A program made the translations under genes and the position numbers. Shown here in pieces: positions 33,831 to 45,099 of a stretch of 64,000 bases of DNA. The notes below the pieces were generated by a model. The model worked only from the letters and a program-made list of their open reading frames with translations, was not told the DNA's origin and searched no databases. The DNA comes from Cymbidium sinense (Eukaryota; Streptophyta; Magnoliopsida; Asparagales; Orchidaceae), in contig JAKCPB010001419.1 of assembly GCA_021442155.1 (NCBI GenBank), forward strand, positions 1-64,000, written 5' to 3'. The stretch's first letter is position 1. Each line of letters opens with the position of its first letter.

Positions 33831-35480
33831 CATTTGGTTTTGGAATTTGGGTTTGGATTTGGATTTGAATTTGATGTTTGAATTGAACTTGAGGTTTGGT
33901 TTGAGAAGGATAACATGGATTGGATTTGGGTTGTAGGGTTGATGGATTATCCTAATCCTTAAGGCTTAACTTAATCCTATGGTTAACCCTTCTAAGTCTT
34001 TAGGCTTAGGTTAAGTGTTTACCTAATTGTTAGAAGTGTCTTATGACTAGGGAAGTCTTAGTGTATAGAAGACTCCTAAGTCTAAGGTAGGAAGATTGAA
34101 TCACCAAAAGTGAGGTCAGGCAGGCTCCATAGTGTTACCCTGGAGATAGATGATTGGAAGACCAAGCAAGTTTCACATTATAGACTCGGATACATCTTTC
34201 AATGCTTTAATTTGGAGAACATGGATACATGAGAACAACATAGTTTCATTTTCTCTACATCAGTGTATGAAGTTTGTGAGAAGTGGGATCATCTACTATG
34301 TCAAATAAGATCTCAAGCCATTTACAGTTCATGAGGTTGACAAATATGTGGATGTGGCTTACTATCTTGCTCAAAATCAACAAGTCTATTCTCAAAAACT
34401 TGGCAAATGTTTATAAATAAAAGAAAAAGAAAAAGAAAAAAAAAAAGAGAAAATGAAAAAGAAAATAAAAGGGAGAAAATAGACTTGGAGGAGGAAGTGG
34501 AAGCAGATTCCACCCATCATTACTCTATTTGAACATATAGGTAGGATGACCTAACCCTACTGAGGAAGAGGCCCGAGGGCCCTAGGGGTAAAACCTTATT
34601 GGCCACCCAATAGAAGATATGTCCTACTGAGTCCTCTATCCATAGACTTAGAATCTAGTTCATGGATGAGTCTTATATGGTTAGCACACCACCAACCCTT
34701 CCAGAGTAGATTCCCATGGAGGTGACACTTGAGAGATATGTGAAGACGCTCAAAGCAAAGCATAAGTGTATCCAAGTCTATATGTGAAGACTAGGCATCG
34801 CTTTGGAACCTTAGCTCTAAGACTTTCCTCTCAAAAAGTCAGGGTTTTGTGAAGAAGCCCCTAAGTCATCATAGAAGACTTAGAGGTTCATTTTGGAAGA
34901 ATCATCTTAAGTTAAGAAGTTGATGTAGAACTTGAGGATGATTCATATAAATATTAATAGAATTACCTTTTGATTGTACTTGTGTTCATAATTTAATAAA
35001 GAAAGGTTAATCCACATACATGGTCAAAGCATAGAACTACTTTGAAAGAATATGTAAGAACAAATGCAAAAGCTCTCAATCAAGACTGGACTAAGATTTC
35101 AATGGATAGTTGATGATGACTATTGCTAATCACCAATCATTTAGAATTGACAAGTTATTTTCAAATCATATTAACTCATAGAGGAGTTGTGCTTAGAAAT
35201 CTGATGATCAAGACATTTTGAAGTCAAAAATGCACGCTAGAGTTTGAAGAAGAGATCAAGTCAATTGACCATTTCAATGAAATAAACTTAGAATTAAGAA
35301 GAAGATCCACACCAAAATACATTCTTATTGAATGAAAAAACTAATGACATTAGACTATTGATTGAGTTTAAGGACCGCTATGGAGTTATGAAGAGATGGA
35401 TTGGCTCTTGATGTAGTCCAACCAGCAATAGCTACTAACCTATCAAACTCTAGATACAACATGATGACATAAAACAAAAG
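33830..35480 (+). other. Region upstream of the Ty3/gypsy pol, probably decayed element interior
   Basis: No continuous frame. It contains an A/G-rich tract at 34420-34500 (AAAAAGAAAAAG repeats), a block of AAGTCTTTAGGCTTAGG-like words at 33960-34080, and translated scraps that lead into the RT remnant. The position fits the gag/protease part or leader of the same Ty3/gypsy element, but no gag or protease motif is recognisable. Confidence 0.4.
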
Positions 35481-36170
35481 GTCATTTTGAAGTCAATTGA
35501 TGTGTTGGTTTCATCTAAAGAAAAAACCCAGGTTAGCTCATCCAATTAAGAAAAGAATTTCCAAATTCACATATGCATTGATTTTAGATTTAAATAAGAT
35601 GTCCAAAGACAAATTTCCACTACTAATCTTCAATGAAGACATTGCCTCATCTTGGTTCTCTTCATGGATGGCTCAAAGGGATAACCAATAAAGATGGTAC
35701 CAAGATGAAAGAAACAGCTTAGAACCCCAATCAAATCTATTGCTAGGTCATGCCTTTTTTAAAAATATCATCAACTATATGGGCTATGACTTGAATATTC
35801 GATGAACTCATTTATCATCATGTTGAATGCTATGTTGATGATCTTGTGGTCAAAAGTAGAGACAAGAAGACCATCTCTTTAACTTTAGAGTAGTTTTTGA
35901 ATAGTTAAGATAATTTAACCTCAAAATGAATCCCGTAAAGTGTGCATTCAGAGTAGCTTCAAGGAAATTCCTTGGGTTTGTTGTCCAACACCAAAGAATC
36001 GTAATCGATCTGGAGAAGATCAAGGTGATATTAGAAGTGCCACTCCCTAAAAGTTTAACTCAACTTAGATCATTCCAAAAGCGGTTGGCATATCTAAGAT
36101 GCATTACATCTAACCCATCAAGATCATTCTATTTGTCAAAAGGATGCCAAGTTCAAGTGGGATGATAAGT
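35480..36170 (+). pseudogene. Ty3/gypsy reverse transcriptase remnant (Tat/Athila-like)
   Basis: The + strand piece 35497-35691 includes LILDLNKMSKDKFPLLIF, corresponding to the VDFRDLNxAxPKDxFPLP motif of Ty3/gypsy RT. CYVDDLVVK at 35828-35854 is the YVDD active site with both Asp present. The piece 35926-36165 reads MNPVKCAFRVASRKFLGFVV, then ALEVPLPKSL-like and QLRSFQKRLAYLRCI, the standard downstream block. Several frameshifts and stops separate them. The LNP.KCAFGV..GKFLGF and SLQGRLAYIRRFI pattern points to plant Tat/Athila-type elements, by family knowledge. Confidence 0.88.
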
Positions 36171-36179
36171 GTGAGCACC

Positions 36180-36780
36180 ATGACGTTGGTTCTAGTTTGC
36201 TCATATTTACACTTGTTTTTGATAAATCCTTGGTGCTTTGTTATCCAAGCCAATGATGAAAGGATGGAAAATGCTCTCTACTACCTGCCATCATCTAATC
36301 CCTCATGAGGCTAATTATCCACTGAGAAGCATTTCAGCTTTAATCTTTCATAACAAAGCTACGCACTACATGCTTTCTATGGTGAATTTAATTTCAAGGA
36401 TTAATCCGCTACAATATCTCCATATGGTTGACACTATCCAAATGGTTAGCATGACACCCATGATCCTCTAGTTTGACATTACCTTCATACTCCCTGGTGA
36501 AAGGACAAGCGAAGATTTCAAGAAGACACCACTTTTTTGAACTCCACTTAAAGGATTTTCTACCATGAATGAATCATAAACTTAGGAGATACAAGCATTC
36601 ACTGCTGGGGGATGTACTTTGATTATGAGGCTTTCTCTCAAAGAAGAGAAGAACAACAGTTTACTATTCAAAGAAAGGCAAGGGTAGGAATAGTTCCCTT
36701 AACTCAAGACTGCAATGTGATGAGATTCTCATATCATGGTATTTATAACAATGAAGCTATGAGGCTTTGATGTACCTGAG
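36180..36780 (+). pseudogene. Ty3/gypsy RNase H region remnant
   Basis: The + strand piece 36238-36471 carries HEANYPLRSISALIFHNKAT, then HYMLSMVNLISRINPLQYL. This matches the E.NYSPIEKxCLALVFAxxKLRHYxL..xVxLISRxDPLKYL segment of gypsy RNase H. A second, poorer segment at 36480-36760 (SYHGIYNNEA) resembles the additional RNase H domain found in Tat-type elements. All frames are broken. Confidence 0.72.
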
Positions 36781-36899
36781 TTATTACTCCAAGCCCAGAA
36801 CATCAACATCTTTGAGATTCTTATGTCTCCACCAAATCATGGGTCCTATGGTTATAAAGCCAAGCTCCATCACTACCACAAGTACACCATGGGTCATGG

Positions 36900-37690
36900 C
36901 CATCTGTGAGGTACCGACATAGTGGGTCCGATTGATCTTCTTTCTTTCAAAGGTCATAATTCATCTTAGCTATCCCTTTCCAAATGAAAGGTGATTATGC
37001 TCGAGAGATCATAGCTCGATGTGCTCTAGTTTTTTAGGAGCCATATCATATATAGGTTCAGAGTGCCTCGATGAATGATATCTAATAATTATACTACATT
37101 CAAGAGCACCGAGATCAATAACTTTGCCGAGAGATATAGCACGTATTAGAGATACTCTACCATTAACTACTTGAGGGCAAATGGCTCAGCAGAAGCCTTC
37201 AACAAAATTCTCATCCAAATACTGAAGAAGACACACAACAACAAGTAAAAGTGGCATGGGTTAGTTGAAGCCATGTAGGCCTACCGCACCACATATAGAA
37301 CTCCAACTCGCTACTCCTTCTAGTGTATGGGTCCAAAGCCATTCTACCATTAGAAGTCCAACTCCCATCACTAAGTATAGTTGTGCATTGCAAGATCATA
37401 ACAGAGCATAATGCCAAGTTGTGATTAGAAGAGCTCGAAGGTTCGAAGGAGAGATGTCTGTAGGCATGCTAAAACCTCAAGTTGTACAAAGCCAAAATGA
37501 TTCAAGCACATAATAAGTTGGTCCATCCTAGAGCTTTTCAAGTAGGAGAGCTTAATTTAGTTCTAAGGAGATCGATTATTGCTTATCATCAGATGGGAGG
37601 CAAGTTTGAACGTACTTGGGAAGACCCTTTTTCCATAGAGAAGGCCTACCAAGGAAGATCTTATCAACTCATTAATTGTTAGGGAGAGCG
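36900..37690 (+). pseudogene. Ty3/gypsy integrase remnant
   Basis: In + strand order: GPIDLLSFKGHNF with FILAIPFQMKGDYAREI-like sequence (start of the integrase core), then YGSKAILPLEVQLPSL (the YG.EAVLPxEVxxPS block), and finally the open piece 37482-37682 with LYKAKMIQAHNKLVHPRAFQ, VGELNLVLRRSI and KFERTWEDPFSIEKAYQGRS (the C-terminal VRPRxFxxGDLVLxxR..KxxPxWEGPYxVxxxxxxGAYxL block). Stops are frequent. The frame ends at TAG about 37681. No LTR pair was found around the pol remnant. Confidence 0.87.
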
Positions 37691-38020
37691 CCCAATCAAC
37701 ATGCTCTACTTATAGAAATATTATAAATCATGTTTGAAAATTCCATTTCAAATTCAATCTCTTCCATGTTGAAAGTATTCTTGTTTGTGAATATGCCACA
37801 TTGTGTTTATGGTAGGTGTAAGGAACCCAAGCAGCATCCTATCCTTCATTGAAATAACACAAACATGAACTACACATAAACATATAAAACAAACACATAT
37901 ATTTTATCTTGGTCTACTTTGAGTTGAGATAATGCCCCCAATGACACTAACTCAGCAGCAACTCTAGGTCGAGCTGGCATACTACCCTGCTAGTGTGTCA
38001 CCCTAGTGGTCTTCTTTCTT
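37690..38020. other. Region 3' of the integrase remnant
   Basis: About 330 bp with no frame of interest; it continues the texture of the element's 3' interior and leads into the tandem repeats at 38020. Nothing further is seen. Confidence 0.4.
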
Positions 38021-39660
38021 TGGAAGATGTAAGTCTGCTATACTTTCTTTTCTTACTTGGCCACTTCACACCGATGAGTGCCTTATTAGTTTGGTAGGCC
38101 TTATTGCGTGGCCGGTAAGCTACCTTATGTTGGGTTTATTTAAGAAAATGTGAGTCTGCTATGCTTTCTTATTAGATTAGCCTTCATGTACGGACTGGGT
38201 CGAGTATATTTGAGGTTTATGATAAGTCCCCTAGAGGCTCCTTCCCTCTTGATTGCTTCTGTAATCTCCCTTCATGGGCTCCCACTTAGTGTCGCTCTAG
38301 GTCAAATAGAATCTATCTAATAAAATGACTATCCCATGATGGTCTTCTTGGAAAGTTTTAAGCCTACATGCTTTCTTTCTAGATTGATCATTGAACACCG
38401 ATGGGCACCTTAAGTTGGTTGGTTCTCACTATGCTAATGGATACACCACTCATGCTGACGGATACACCTTAGGTTGGTTAGTTCTTGCACCTTAGGATAC
38501 ACCACTCATGGCAGATGTAAGTCTGCTACACTTTCTCCTTGAGTTGGCCATTATACACCTATTCTTTCTTTTTTAGAGCTCAGGATAACGCCTAGCATCA
38601 CCTCAATTGTGGGCACTATATTTGGATCATGCCCTTTGCAACCCCATTTAGACACTACTTGGGTTACTATCGGATTGGATAGCTCCCCTTTCCTAGTAAC
38701 TGCCCCTATGGTTGTAGAATCTGTCCTATGGATGTCTAGATTCTCCCTTGGTCTAGTAAATCTGAGATAGGTCAAGGCCGACATAACCCCTTCTCAGTGT
38801 GGTCCCTCGCACACCAATAGGGTCCATGCAAACATATAAACAAAATTTATATTCACTTATGGATTAGGAGGACACCCCTAGTGACACATTTTCCCAAGAA
38901 AGCATCCTATCTTTAGGGTAGTATTAGCAAAACTCCCTTTAGTAATCGCCTGACTACTCTTAAGTTGATATAAGTCCCCGAACATTCACTCAAATGCCCC
39001 TAAGTGTTCTATTTGTTGTGCTACCAATAAGTCACCCCGGTGTTCCTACTTTAGAAGATGTAAGTCTCTATGCCTTCTTCCTAGCATAGCCATTGCACAC
39101 TGAAAGGCAACCCCTTAGGTTAGCTAGCTCTACCCCATGACCAATAGACTATCCCTTTGGATTTGTAAATCTAAGATAGAATAAGTCTAATATAGCCCCT
39201 TCTCAGTGGGTCCATCACACACCGACATGGTCCATAAATTAAACCTATAAAATTTGATCGAGCTCACATCCCCAGTGGATATGCCCTCAATTTGAAATCA
39301 AACTAAACTAAATAAACCATATCAAATCACATGAAAATAAGATAAAATTAATCCTTACTACTTTGACATAAGTTCCCAAAGAAAGACATTCACTCAAGTC
39401 ACCAAGGTCGTTCGATTTGTGCATCCAACAGTCACCCTGGTTGTTCCTCCCTTTGAAAGATGTAAGTCTACTATGCCTTCTTCCTAGCATACATTGCACA
39501 TCAAAAAATGCAACCCTTAGGTTGGCCAGCTCTACCTCACAACTAGTAGACTATCCCTTTGAATTTGTAAACCTGAGGTAAGTCAAGGCTAATATAGCCC
39601 ATTTTTAGTAGGTCCATTGCACACTAATAAGGTCCATGCATTAACTCAAATAAAATTAAA
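38020..39660 (+). repeat. Diverged tandem repeats of ~400-540 bp downstream of Ty3/gypsy pol
   Basis: The word GATGTAAGTCT occurs at 38026, 38514, 39057 and 39459 (spacings 488, 543 and 402 bp), each followed by C..TGCTTTCTT..CTAG.TTGGCCATTGCACACC-like sequence. The last two units also share GGTTGGCTAGCTCTACC, TAGACTATCCCTTTG, GTAAATCTGAGATAG and GGTCCATG.AC blocks. Tandem repeats between pol and the 3' LTR are common in plant Tat-lineage elements, so these may belong to the same element. Confidence 0.7.
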
Positions 39661-40200
39661 CTCGATCTGATTTTCTGAAGTGGAGTTAAATCACACCCTT
39701 CTCCCTAGAGCCCAAATCATATATAAACAAGTCAAAAAAATCCCAAAACCCACCTCCTAGGAGCCAAATTAAGAACTCCCCAAGAAAAGTCTAAATCATA
39801 GAAATCCAACCAAACTCTTATTCCCATGTACATCCCCAAAAAATCTATGAAATCAAACTCAAATCCTAATCCCTAAAGTGGATAGCTCAAAGCTTCTAGT
39901 AGAATGTTCATATACTGATCCCGTGGACTGAGCCCATATCAGCAAATGCCTCCACATCAATTAAAACAAAATAAATTAAAGTTAATTCTATCTTAATCCA
40001 TAGTGGATTATAGATTCATATCGGATCTTCTTTCCAAATCATAATGAAATCAATTCAAACTTTATCCCCAGAGATTTTCTTCATCTGTTTATTATAGATC
40101 ACATGTCATGCAATGAATGTGATCAAGAATCTCCCTCCATGTCCTTAACATGGAAGTCTCATCAAATCTTATTTCTTCTCATATGCAAACCTTTAATACT
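39660..40200. other. Unassigned AT-rich stretch
   Basis: No repeat unit and no protein-like frame recognised. It lies between the tandem repeats of the gypsy 3' region and the AT-rich satellite. Confidence 0.35.
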
Positions 40201-41625
40201 TCAACAAAAAAGTAACAATGTATTGTTCAAATTACATCATCTTAATATTGTCAACATTTTATGATTTGTGATGGTGAAAGCTCAAACTAACTATACAATA
40301 TCATGTTAAACATATTATAGTGAATTAACACAAATGTTATATTATAATATATGATGTTATATTATAATTTGCTATAATATAATATATTATCTAACATTAC
40401 ACCTCATTAGAATCACTTAAAAGGAAGAAATAATAAATTTTTTAAAATATGAATAATTTCATTTTGGATGTAATATTATTATTTTTTTATTAAAATGGTA
40501 CAAAATAGTATAATTTTGGTGTTCCTTCTTGGTGTGTGCCATGAATTTGGCCAAATTCTTCCATCTCAACCTTCAAATTAACATTTTTGTTAGTTTTGAC
40601 CCAATGTATTATAATAAAAGTAAAACATAATAAAATGTACAATAACATTTAGAAACACACCACCACATTCATATATATGTGAAGTTATATTGTTATGTAC
40701 ATTATATTTTAATATGCTTTCATATAATATATTATCTTACATTACACCTTAAAAGGAATCACTTTAAGCAAAAAAAATTTATAAAATTTTGTTGAAAAAT
40801 GAACATTTATTTTGGTAAAATTTCATTTTTTTATTAAATGATACATATTGCACACCCCAATGATGTTCCCTAAAGCTTATCTTAAAATTGGACAAATCCC
40901 ATCATCTATTTATAAATCATTATTTTTATGAATTATACTAGTACTATTGTACTACATCATACTATAACAAACTAAAATATCTAAAAACAAGTAGTAATAC
41001 ACAATAGTATGCTATATAAATGATGTTACATATGTTAGAGCATCTTATATAATAATACACTATAACATATTATATTATATTATATTACTATTAAATTGCA
41101 TATCACATCACAAGGGATTGCTTAAGAGAAAAATCATAAATTAGTCTAAATAACAAAAATTATATATTTTAGTTAGACACTTACATATTTTAAATTGAAA
41201 TAATATATTATGTTGCCATGCTCTACCTATGAATTTAAATTCCACAATTTTAAAGTCTAAATCAACATTTTATATATAATGCTAGTGTAGGTTAGCATGA
41301 TTGTAAAATACTAAAGAATTTAAAATGTGTAAAATAATATTTAAGATATATGTTACTATAGCTACAACATATAATATTTATTTTGAACATAAAATTTACT
41401 TTTTAGAGTTTACAGGTTGTGGTTTATTTTGGTACTACAACCTAATTTACAAATTTTAACAAATCTCATTAATTTATTAAATTAATATTTTAGGATTTAT
41501 ATTAATATACTATAAGCATAATACCACAATATACCAAAATATTTCAAAACATCTTATAACATCCAAAAACACATCACTACATGCTCAAATATAATGACTT
41601 ATACACAATATATGGTATTATATCT
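40200..41625 (+). repeat. AT-rich satellite, ~340-bp unit, three to four copies
   Basis: ATATTATCTAACATTACACC at about 40389, ATATTATCTTACATTACACC at about 40726 and ATATTACTATTAAATTGCAT at about 41068 start comparable segments (TCACTTAAAAGGAAG-like, then AATTTATAAA, then ATTTCATTTTGG). A second landmark, A.CATTTAGAAACACA.CACTAC.T (about 40646, 40978 and 41562), gives the same spacing for the first pair. The period is about 335-340 bp. Copies are strongly diverged. This is unrelated to the telomere heptamer. Confidence 0.72.
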
Positions 41626-42082
41626 ACCATTTAGGGTTAGGGTTTAGGTATTCAAATCTCTAAAAGTCAAGGAAAGTATCTTGAAGATATTTTCTAGCAC
41701 TATAACTATATTAGGATTATCATTCTTGGGATCTATCCCAATGACATCTTTATCAAGTTTGGGTTTCAACCATTGGGTTTAATGTTTAAGTTTTTGGGCT
41801 AATTTAGGGTTTAAGGTTTTAGGCTTACTTCAGGGTTTACCATCAAGGTTCTTCCATTCTTAGTTTTGGGTTTAGTTTAAGGGTTTAGGGTTTGGGTTTT
41901 AGGGTTTGGGATTTGGGGTTTAGGTTTTAGGGTTTAGGTTTAGGTTTGGGGTTTGGGTTTAGAGTTTGGGTTGGGTTTTAGTTTAGTTTAGGTTTATTAG
42001 GGTTTAGGTTTTAGGATTTAGGTTTTAAGTTTAGGGTTTAAGTTTTTATTTAGGGTTTATGGTTTAGGGTTTAGAGTTTAAG
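41626..42082 (+). repeat. Telomere-derived satellite (block 3, left part) with a short unique insert
   Basis: GGGTTAGGGTTTAGG reappears at 41633. It is interrupted by about 110 bp of non-telomeric sequence (41650-41760), then continues as TTTAGGG/TTTGGG variants up to the poly(A) complement of GRP retrocopy 6. The G-rich strand is again on +. Confidence 0.8.
41839..41862 (-). pseudogene. GRP retrocopy remnant of ~24 bp
   Basis: ACCATCAAGGTTCTTCCATT on + matches the 5' end of retrocopy 6 (ACCATCAAGGTTCTATCCAT at 42545) next to telomere-like sequence, so it preserves the shared breakpoint. It is too short to be certain on its own, but position and flanking repeats fit. Confidence 0.6.
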
Positions 42083-42570
42083 GTTTTTTTTTAATAGAGA
42101 ACAAATTTAGATTCTACATTTCTTCTTTTTAATTTCATCAACCAAGTAGCACCCCAAGTTTTCTAAGACACAAGCAATGAAATAGAGAAAAAATGAGCAC
42201 AAATAGAGCAAATTCAAACCCTAGATAAGTAGAACCATCTCTACTGTAAAGATGCAATTCCATAAGCAGTAGATCGGACATAACGTTCTTCAGTTTCTCT
42301 AGTTCCCATCAGAACCACCCACACCTCTCGAGTAATGGGATTCATCATCAGATCTTCGATCTCCGCCGCTACCATGGATGTAACCTCCATTGCTCCTCCC
42401 ACCTCCATATACACCACTTCTTTGAGAACCACCTCCATATCCAACATCCCCTTCAGATTCCCCACCACCACTATGATAACCACTGCCTCTGCCTTCACCT
42501 CCACCACTAGATCTAGACTGAGTCTAGTTGAAGGTGATGTTCCTACCATCAAGGTTCTATCCATTCTTAG
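42083..42570 (-). pseudogene. GRP retrocopy 6: most complete copy, 5'-truncated processed pseudogene
   Basis: The minus-strand reading from 42570 gives KNG-stop-NLDGRNITFN-stop-TQSRSS, directly comparable with the MNGQxLDGRxITVNEAQSR end of the RRM in plant glycine-rich RNA-binding proteins, with CAA and GAA-type codons turned into stops. It continues GGGEGRGSGYHSGGG, VGYGGGSQRSGVYGGG and GGSDGN-stop-RN-stop, matching the family C-terminus SDGxWRN with Trp to stop. A 3'UTR of about 190 nt follows, then nine A residues (complement 42084-42092) joined to CCTTAAAC. No intron or upstream RRM sequence is present. The source gene would bind RNA in the cell; this copy cannot. Confidence 0.9.
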
Positions 42571-42672
42571 GATTTAGGGTTAGTTTTGGGCTTAGGGTTT
42601 AGGGTTTAGGGATTGGGGTTTAGGGTTTAGGGTTTTAGGTTTTGGGTTGTAAGTTTTATGGTTTAAAGTTTA
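42571..42672 (+). repeat. Telomere-derived satellite between GRP retrocopy 6 and LINE D
   Basis: About 100 bp of TTTAGGG variants (TTAGGATTTAGGGTTAG, TTTGGGCTTAGGG) ending at the poly(A) complement of LINE D (about 42675). Confidence 0.85.
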
Positions 42673-44050
42673 GCATTTTTTTTTGGGAAAAAGTGGAAAT
42701 TTTATTACCAAAAAGAAAAGGATACAACGATTTAAAGGGGATAAAACTCAAAGGCTACTACTCAAAGAGCTACAGTAGGACCTAAAGAGAGAAATCCCCT
42801 GACTAATACAAAAGATAGTGAAAAGAAAAAGGAAGAACTAAGAAAATAACAGCAACAACACAGAATTTTGAGCAAGTCAGCAATCCATCTAAAGAGACCT
42901 AAGAACAAGCGAAGGAAACCTGCAAGAAAAAAATTAAAGCAGAGATAAGCATAAATAAAAGAAATTAAACAAAGATAAAGAGAAAGGAAAGAAAAGGCTC
43001 AAGCTTTGTCACAAAAATAAGAAGGGGCAACAAAAATTTGTGAGCAGCCAAACTCTGAAAGGAGGGTTATAGTCACAAATACTGCAACAAACCAAAAATA
43101 AGATTTAACATCCTAGCCATCATAGTCAATGAACCTCACAAAGGCACCCGAGCACACACCAATAACTAGCAAAGATCTAAAATAACCACCAAAAAGGTAA
43201 GAACAGCAACAGAGCCACTAGCTAAAGGGGACAATAGTAAAAAAAAAAAAGAGCCAACAAAGAAAAATCCAAGCCAGCAGAACCATCCAACCACCCAAGA
43301 GCAATCAGAATAATAAACAAATCCACCAACCAAAGAGGAAGCACAGAGACAAAGTAAATGGGAGGAGAAGAAGGAAACAAACAACAAACTCACCAACTCT
43401 GTGGGTAAAAAAAAATCATCCCAGTGTAGCCAAAAACAAAATATAAACAACAAGACCCACCAACGACAAAAGCGGTGCTTGAGGAATGACTAACCCATTT
43501 AAAGGAAAGCTCTGACATCTCATCCAGGAGAAGGCACCTAAGAATCTCAAAGATACCAATACGAAGACACTAAAACAAACCAACCAACCAAAAATGAATA
43601 AGCCCTGAGAGATACCACATTAAGTGGGCAAAGCGACAATGAGGACAACCAAAAGATAGCATTTGAACCTATAAAGTACATGAAAAATACAAGAATTGGA
43701 AACCTCTAAGAAGAGAGAGGAGCCAATAGCAAACAAACCAATATGAACCTCCAAGCGAAGCCCAGGAAAAGCCAATAACATAAAAGAAAAAAAAAAGAAA
43801 AATTAAGAAAATCTAACATAAGACAAACCAGTTTATCTAAATTAGGCAACCCTCTTAATTTCTTAGGAATATTGCATTGTAAGTAAACAAAGGTAAAATT
43901 GAAATTACACCCCAAACTAAGAAATCACAAGCATTACCTTCTTCTTAAAATATGAGTAATTTTAAAGAAAGTTTAGAGATAATAGCTTTAATATTTCTAA
44001 TTAAATAAAAAAAATAAGCATTACCCTTATGGTTAAATCATAGCAACAAC
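42673..44050 (-). other. LINE D 3' region and terminus
   Basis: Poly(A) complement at about 42675-42683, AATAAA (complement 42701-42706), then GTTGTATCC, TTTATCCCC and GAGCTCTTTGAG-type blocks shared in order with LINEs A-C. The rest is A-rich on + with no convincing protein: the piece 43453-43166 (95 codons) is hydrophobic by composition. The conserved GGGTTA..CACAAAT..TGC..CAAACCAAAA segment near 43060-43110 matches LINE A at 3770-3810. Confidence 0.65.
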
Positions 44051-44260
44051 CATCTCACCATGATTCCAACCAAATAATATGAAAAGTTTTATCCAAACAA
44101 AGCTTAAGTGCATGATAAATTGGCATCATTTCAGTAAAATAATAATTAGTAGAGAGTGGAAAAAGGAAGATAATATTCCCAAGATTATTCCTAAAGATAC
44201 CACCACAACTCGACTTGTTATGTAGAGAGCCATCGGATTATTTTTTAATAAAATAATTAA
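44050..44260 (-). pseudogene. LINE D RNase H remnant
   Basis: The minus-strand reading from about 44240 gives SDGSLHNKSSCGGIFRNNLG, then NIIFLFPLSTNYYFTEMM and HALKLCLDKTF. The DGS..N..SCGGIFRN pattern identifies an RNase H start like that of LINE B. The frame is fairly clean over 60 codons and then breaks. On the other side homology continues to GTGGTTCAT at about 44427, where LINE C begins shortly after. Confidence 0.75.
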
Positions 44261-44456
44261 ATGGCTTAATCAATGAATAATTTATAATCCGAGATGAGTC
44301 ACAATAAAAGCAGTCAATTTAGAAGCAACAAACTTGCAACCTCTAAAATTAGTACCACTAAGAAAAGCAGCCTTTTGTAAATAAAAAATCATTTTTAAGA
44401 GGCCATGGGATTTCAGATTGCTTTGTGGTTCATTCACATAAGAAAAGTTTTCTTTG

Positions 44457-45010
44457 TGCATCTAAAGTCATCCTCTCTTAAGTTCCCTTGGTTAAACCAC
44501 AAAATGTTATATTATCTAATATCTCCTTACCTGAATCTAAGGGCCATTGCTTGAGCTTCATACTAATCAATCGATATTCTTTCACCATTGACATGGATGT
44601 CACCCTAATAAGGATGTTGTCCCTTATGAAATTATCCATTTGAACCAATAATGGAAATAATGTAAATAATAATAGCTTTCTGGCTTTATGATGACTCTTT
44701 ATCAAATGATTCTATTCGACCTCTTTGCCACCTTTAATTAAAGAAAATTTGATTCCTCATGAAGGAATGTGGTGTGCAAAATTTGGAGAAAGCTTCTACT
44801 CTTACTTACTGACAGTGGGCTCTAATCTTTCTTGTGCTTCTTCATCTAAGTTTGAACTGATTTCTAATCCAATTTTATAACATAACAATGATTTGGAAGA
44901 AGGTGAACTAGACTATAATACTATTTTCAATGTGCCTCCCATTTCCAAGAAATTCTCTGATCAATCCTTATCAGACGGTGATGATGTGGATATGGCCAAT
45001 TAATTTCAAA
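44457..45010 (+). pseudogene. LINE C ORF1 C-terminal remnant (5' part unclear)
   Basis: From about 44770 the + strand reads polar, Ser/Asp/Glu-rich pieces ending in SDGDDVDMAN and a TAA at about 45000, placed as ORF1's acidic tail should be, just upstream of the endonuclease. Between 44457 and 44770 I cannot match DUF4283 or a zinc knuckle. A minus-strand piece of 75 codons (44705-44478) is open but unrecognised. The element is probably 5'-truncated within ORF1. Confidence 0.5.
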
Positions 45011-45099
45011 TAATTTTTAGAAAAAAAAATAAAACTTCTAAACCTAGAGTTCTAACTTTTGCGAGTTACTAGATGGCTCCTCATAAAATAAATGGTTTC

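Noticed and set aside
34322..34513. Minus-strand frame with Ser/Phe/Leu runs
   Set aside because: Translation of an A/G-rich tract (AAAAAGAAAAAG); no protein features beyond low complexity.
29710..41625. A complete LTR retrotransposon spanning the block
   Set aside because: Ty3/gypsy pol pieces are clear, but I found no matching direct repeats left and right of pol and no primer-binding site.
42241..42564. 107-codon minus-strand Val/Glu-rich frame as a gene
   Set aside because: It is the GRP retrocopy read one base out of frame; the true frame gives the NLDGRNIT and Gly-rich sequence.
44478..44705. Minus-strand 75-codon frame as part of LINE D or of a copia element
   Set aside because: No LINE or copia motif could be placed with confidence, and the position is inside the LINE C 5' part.
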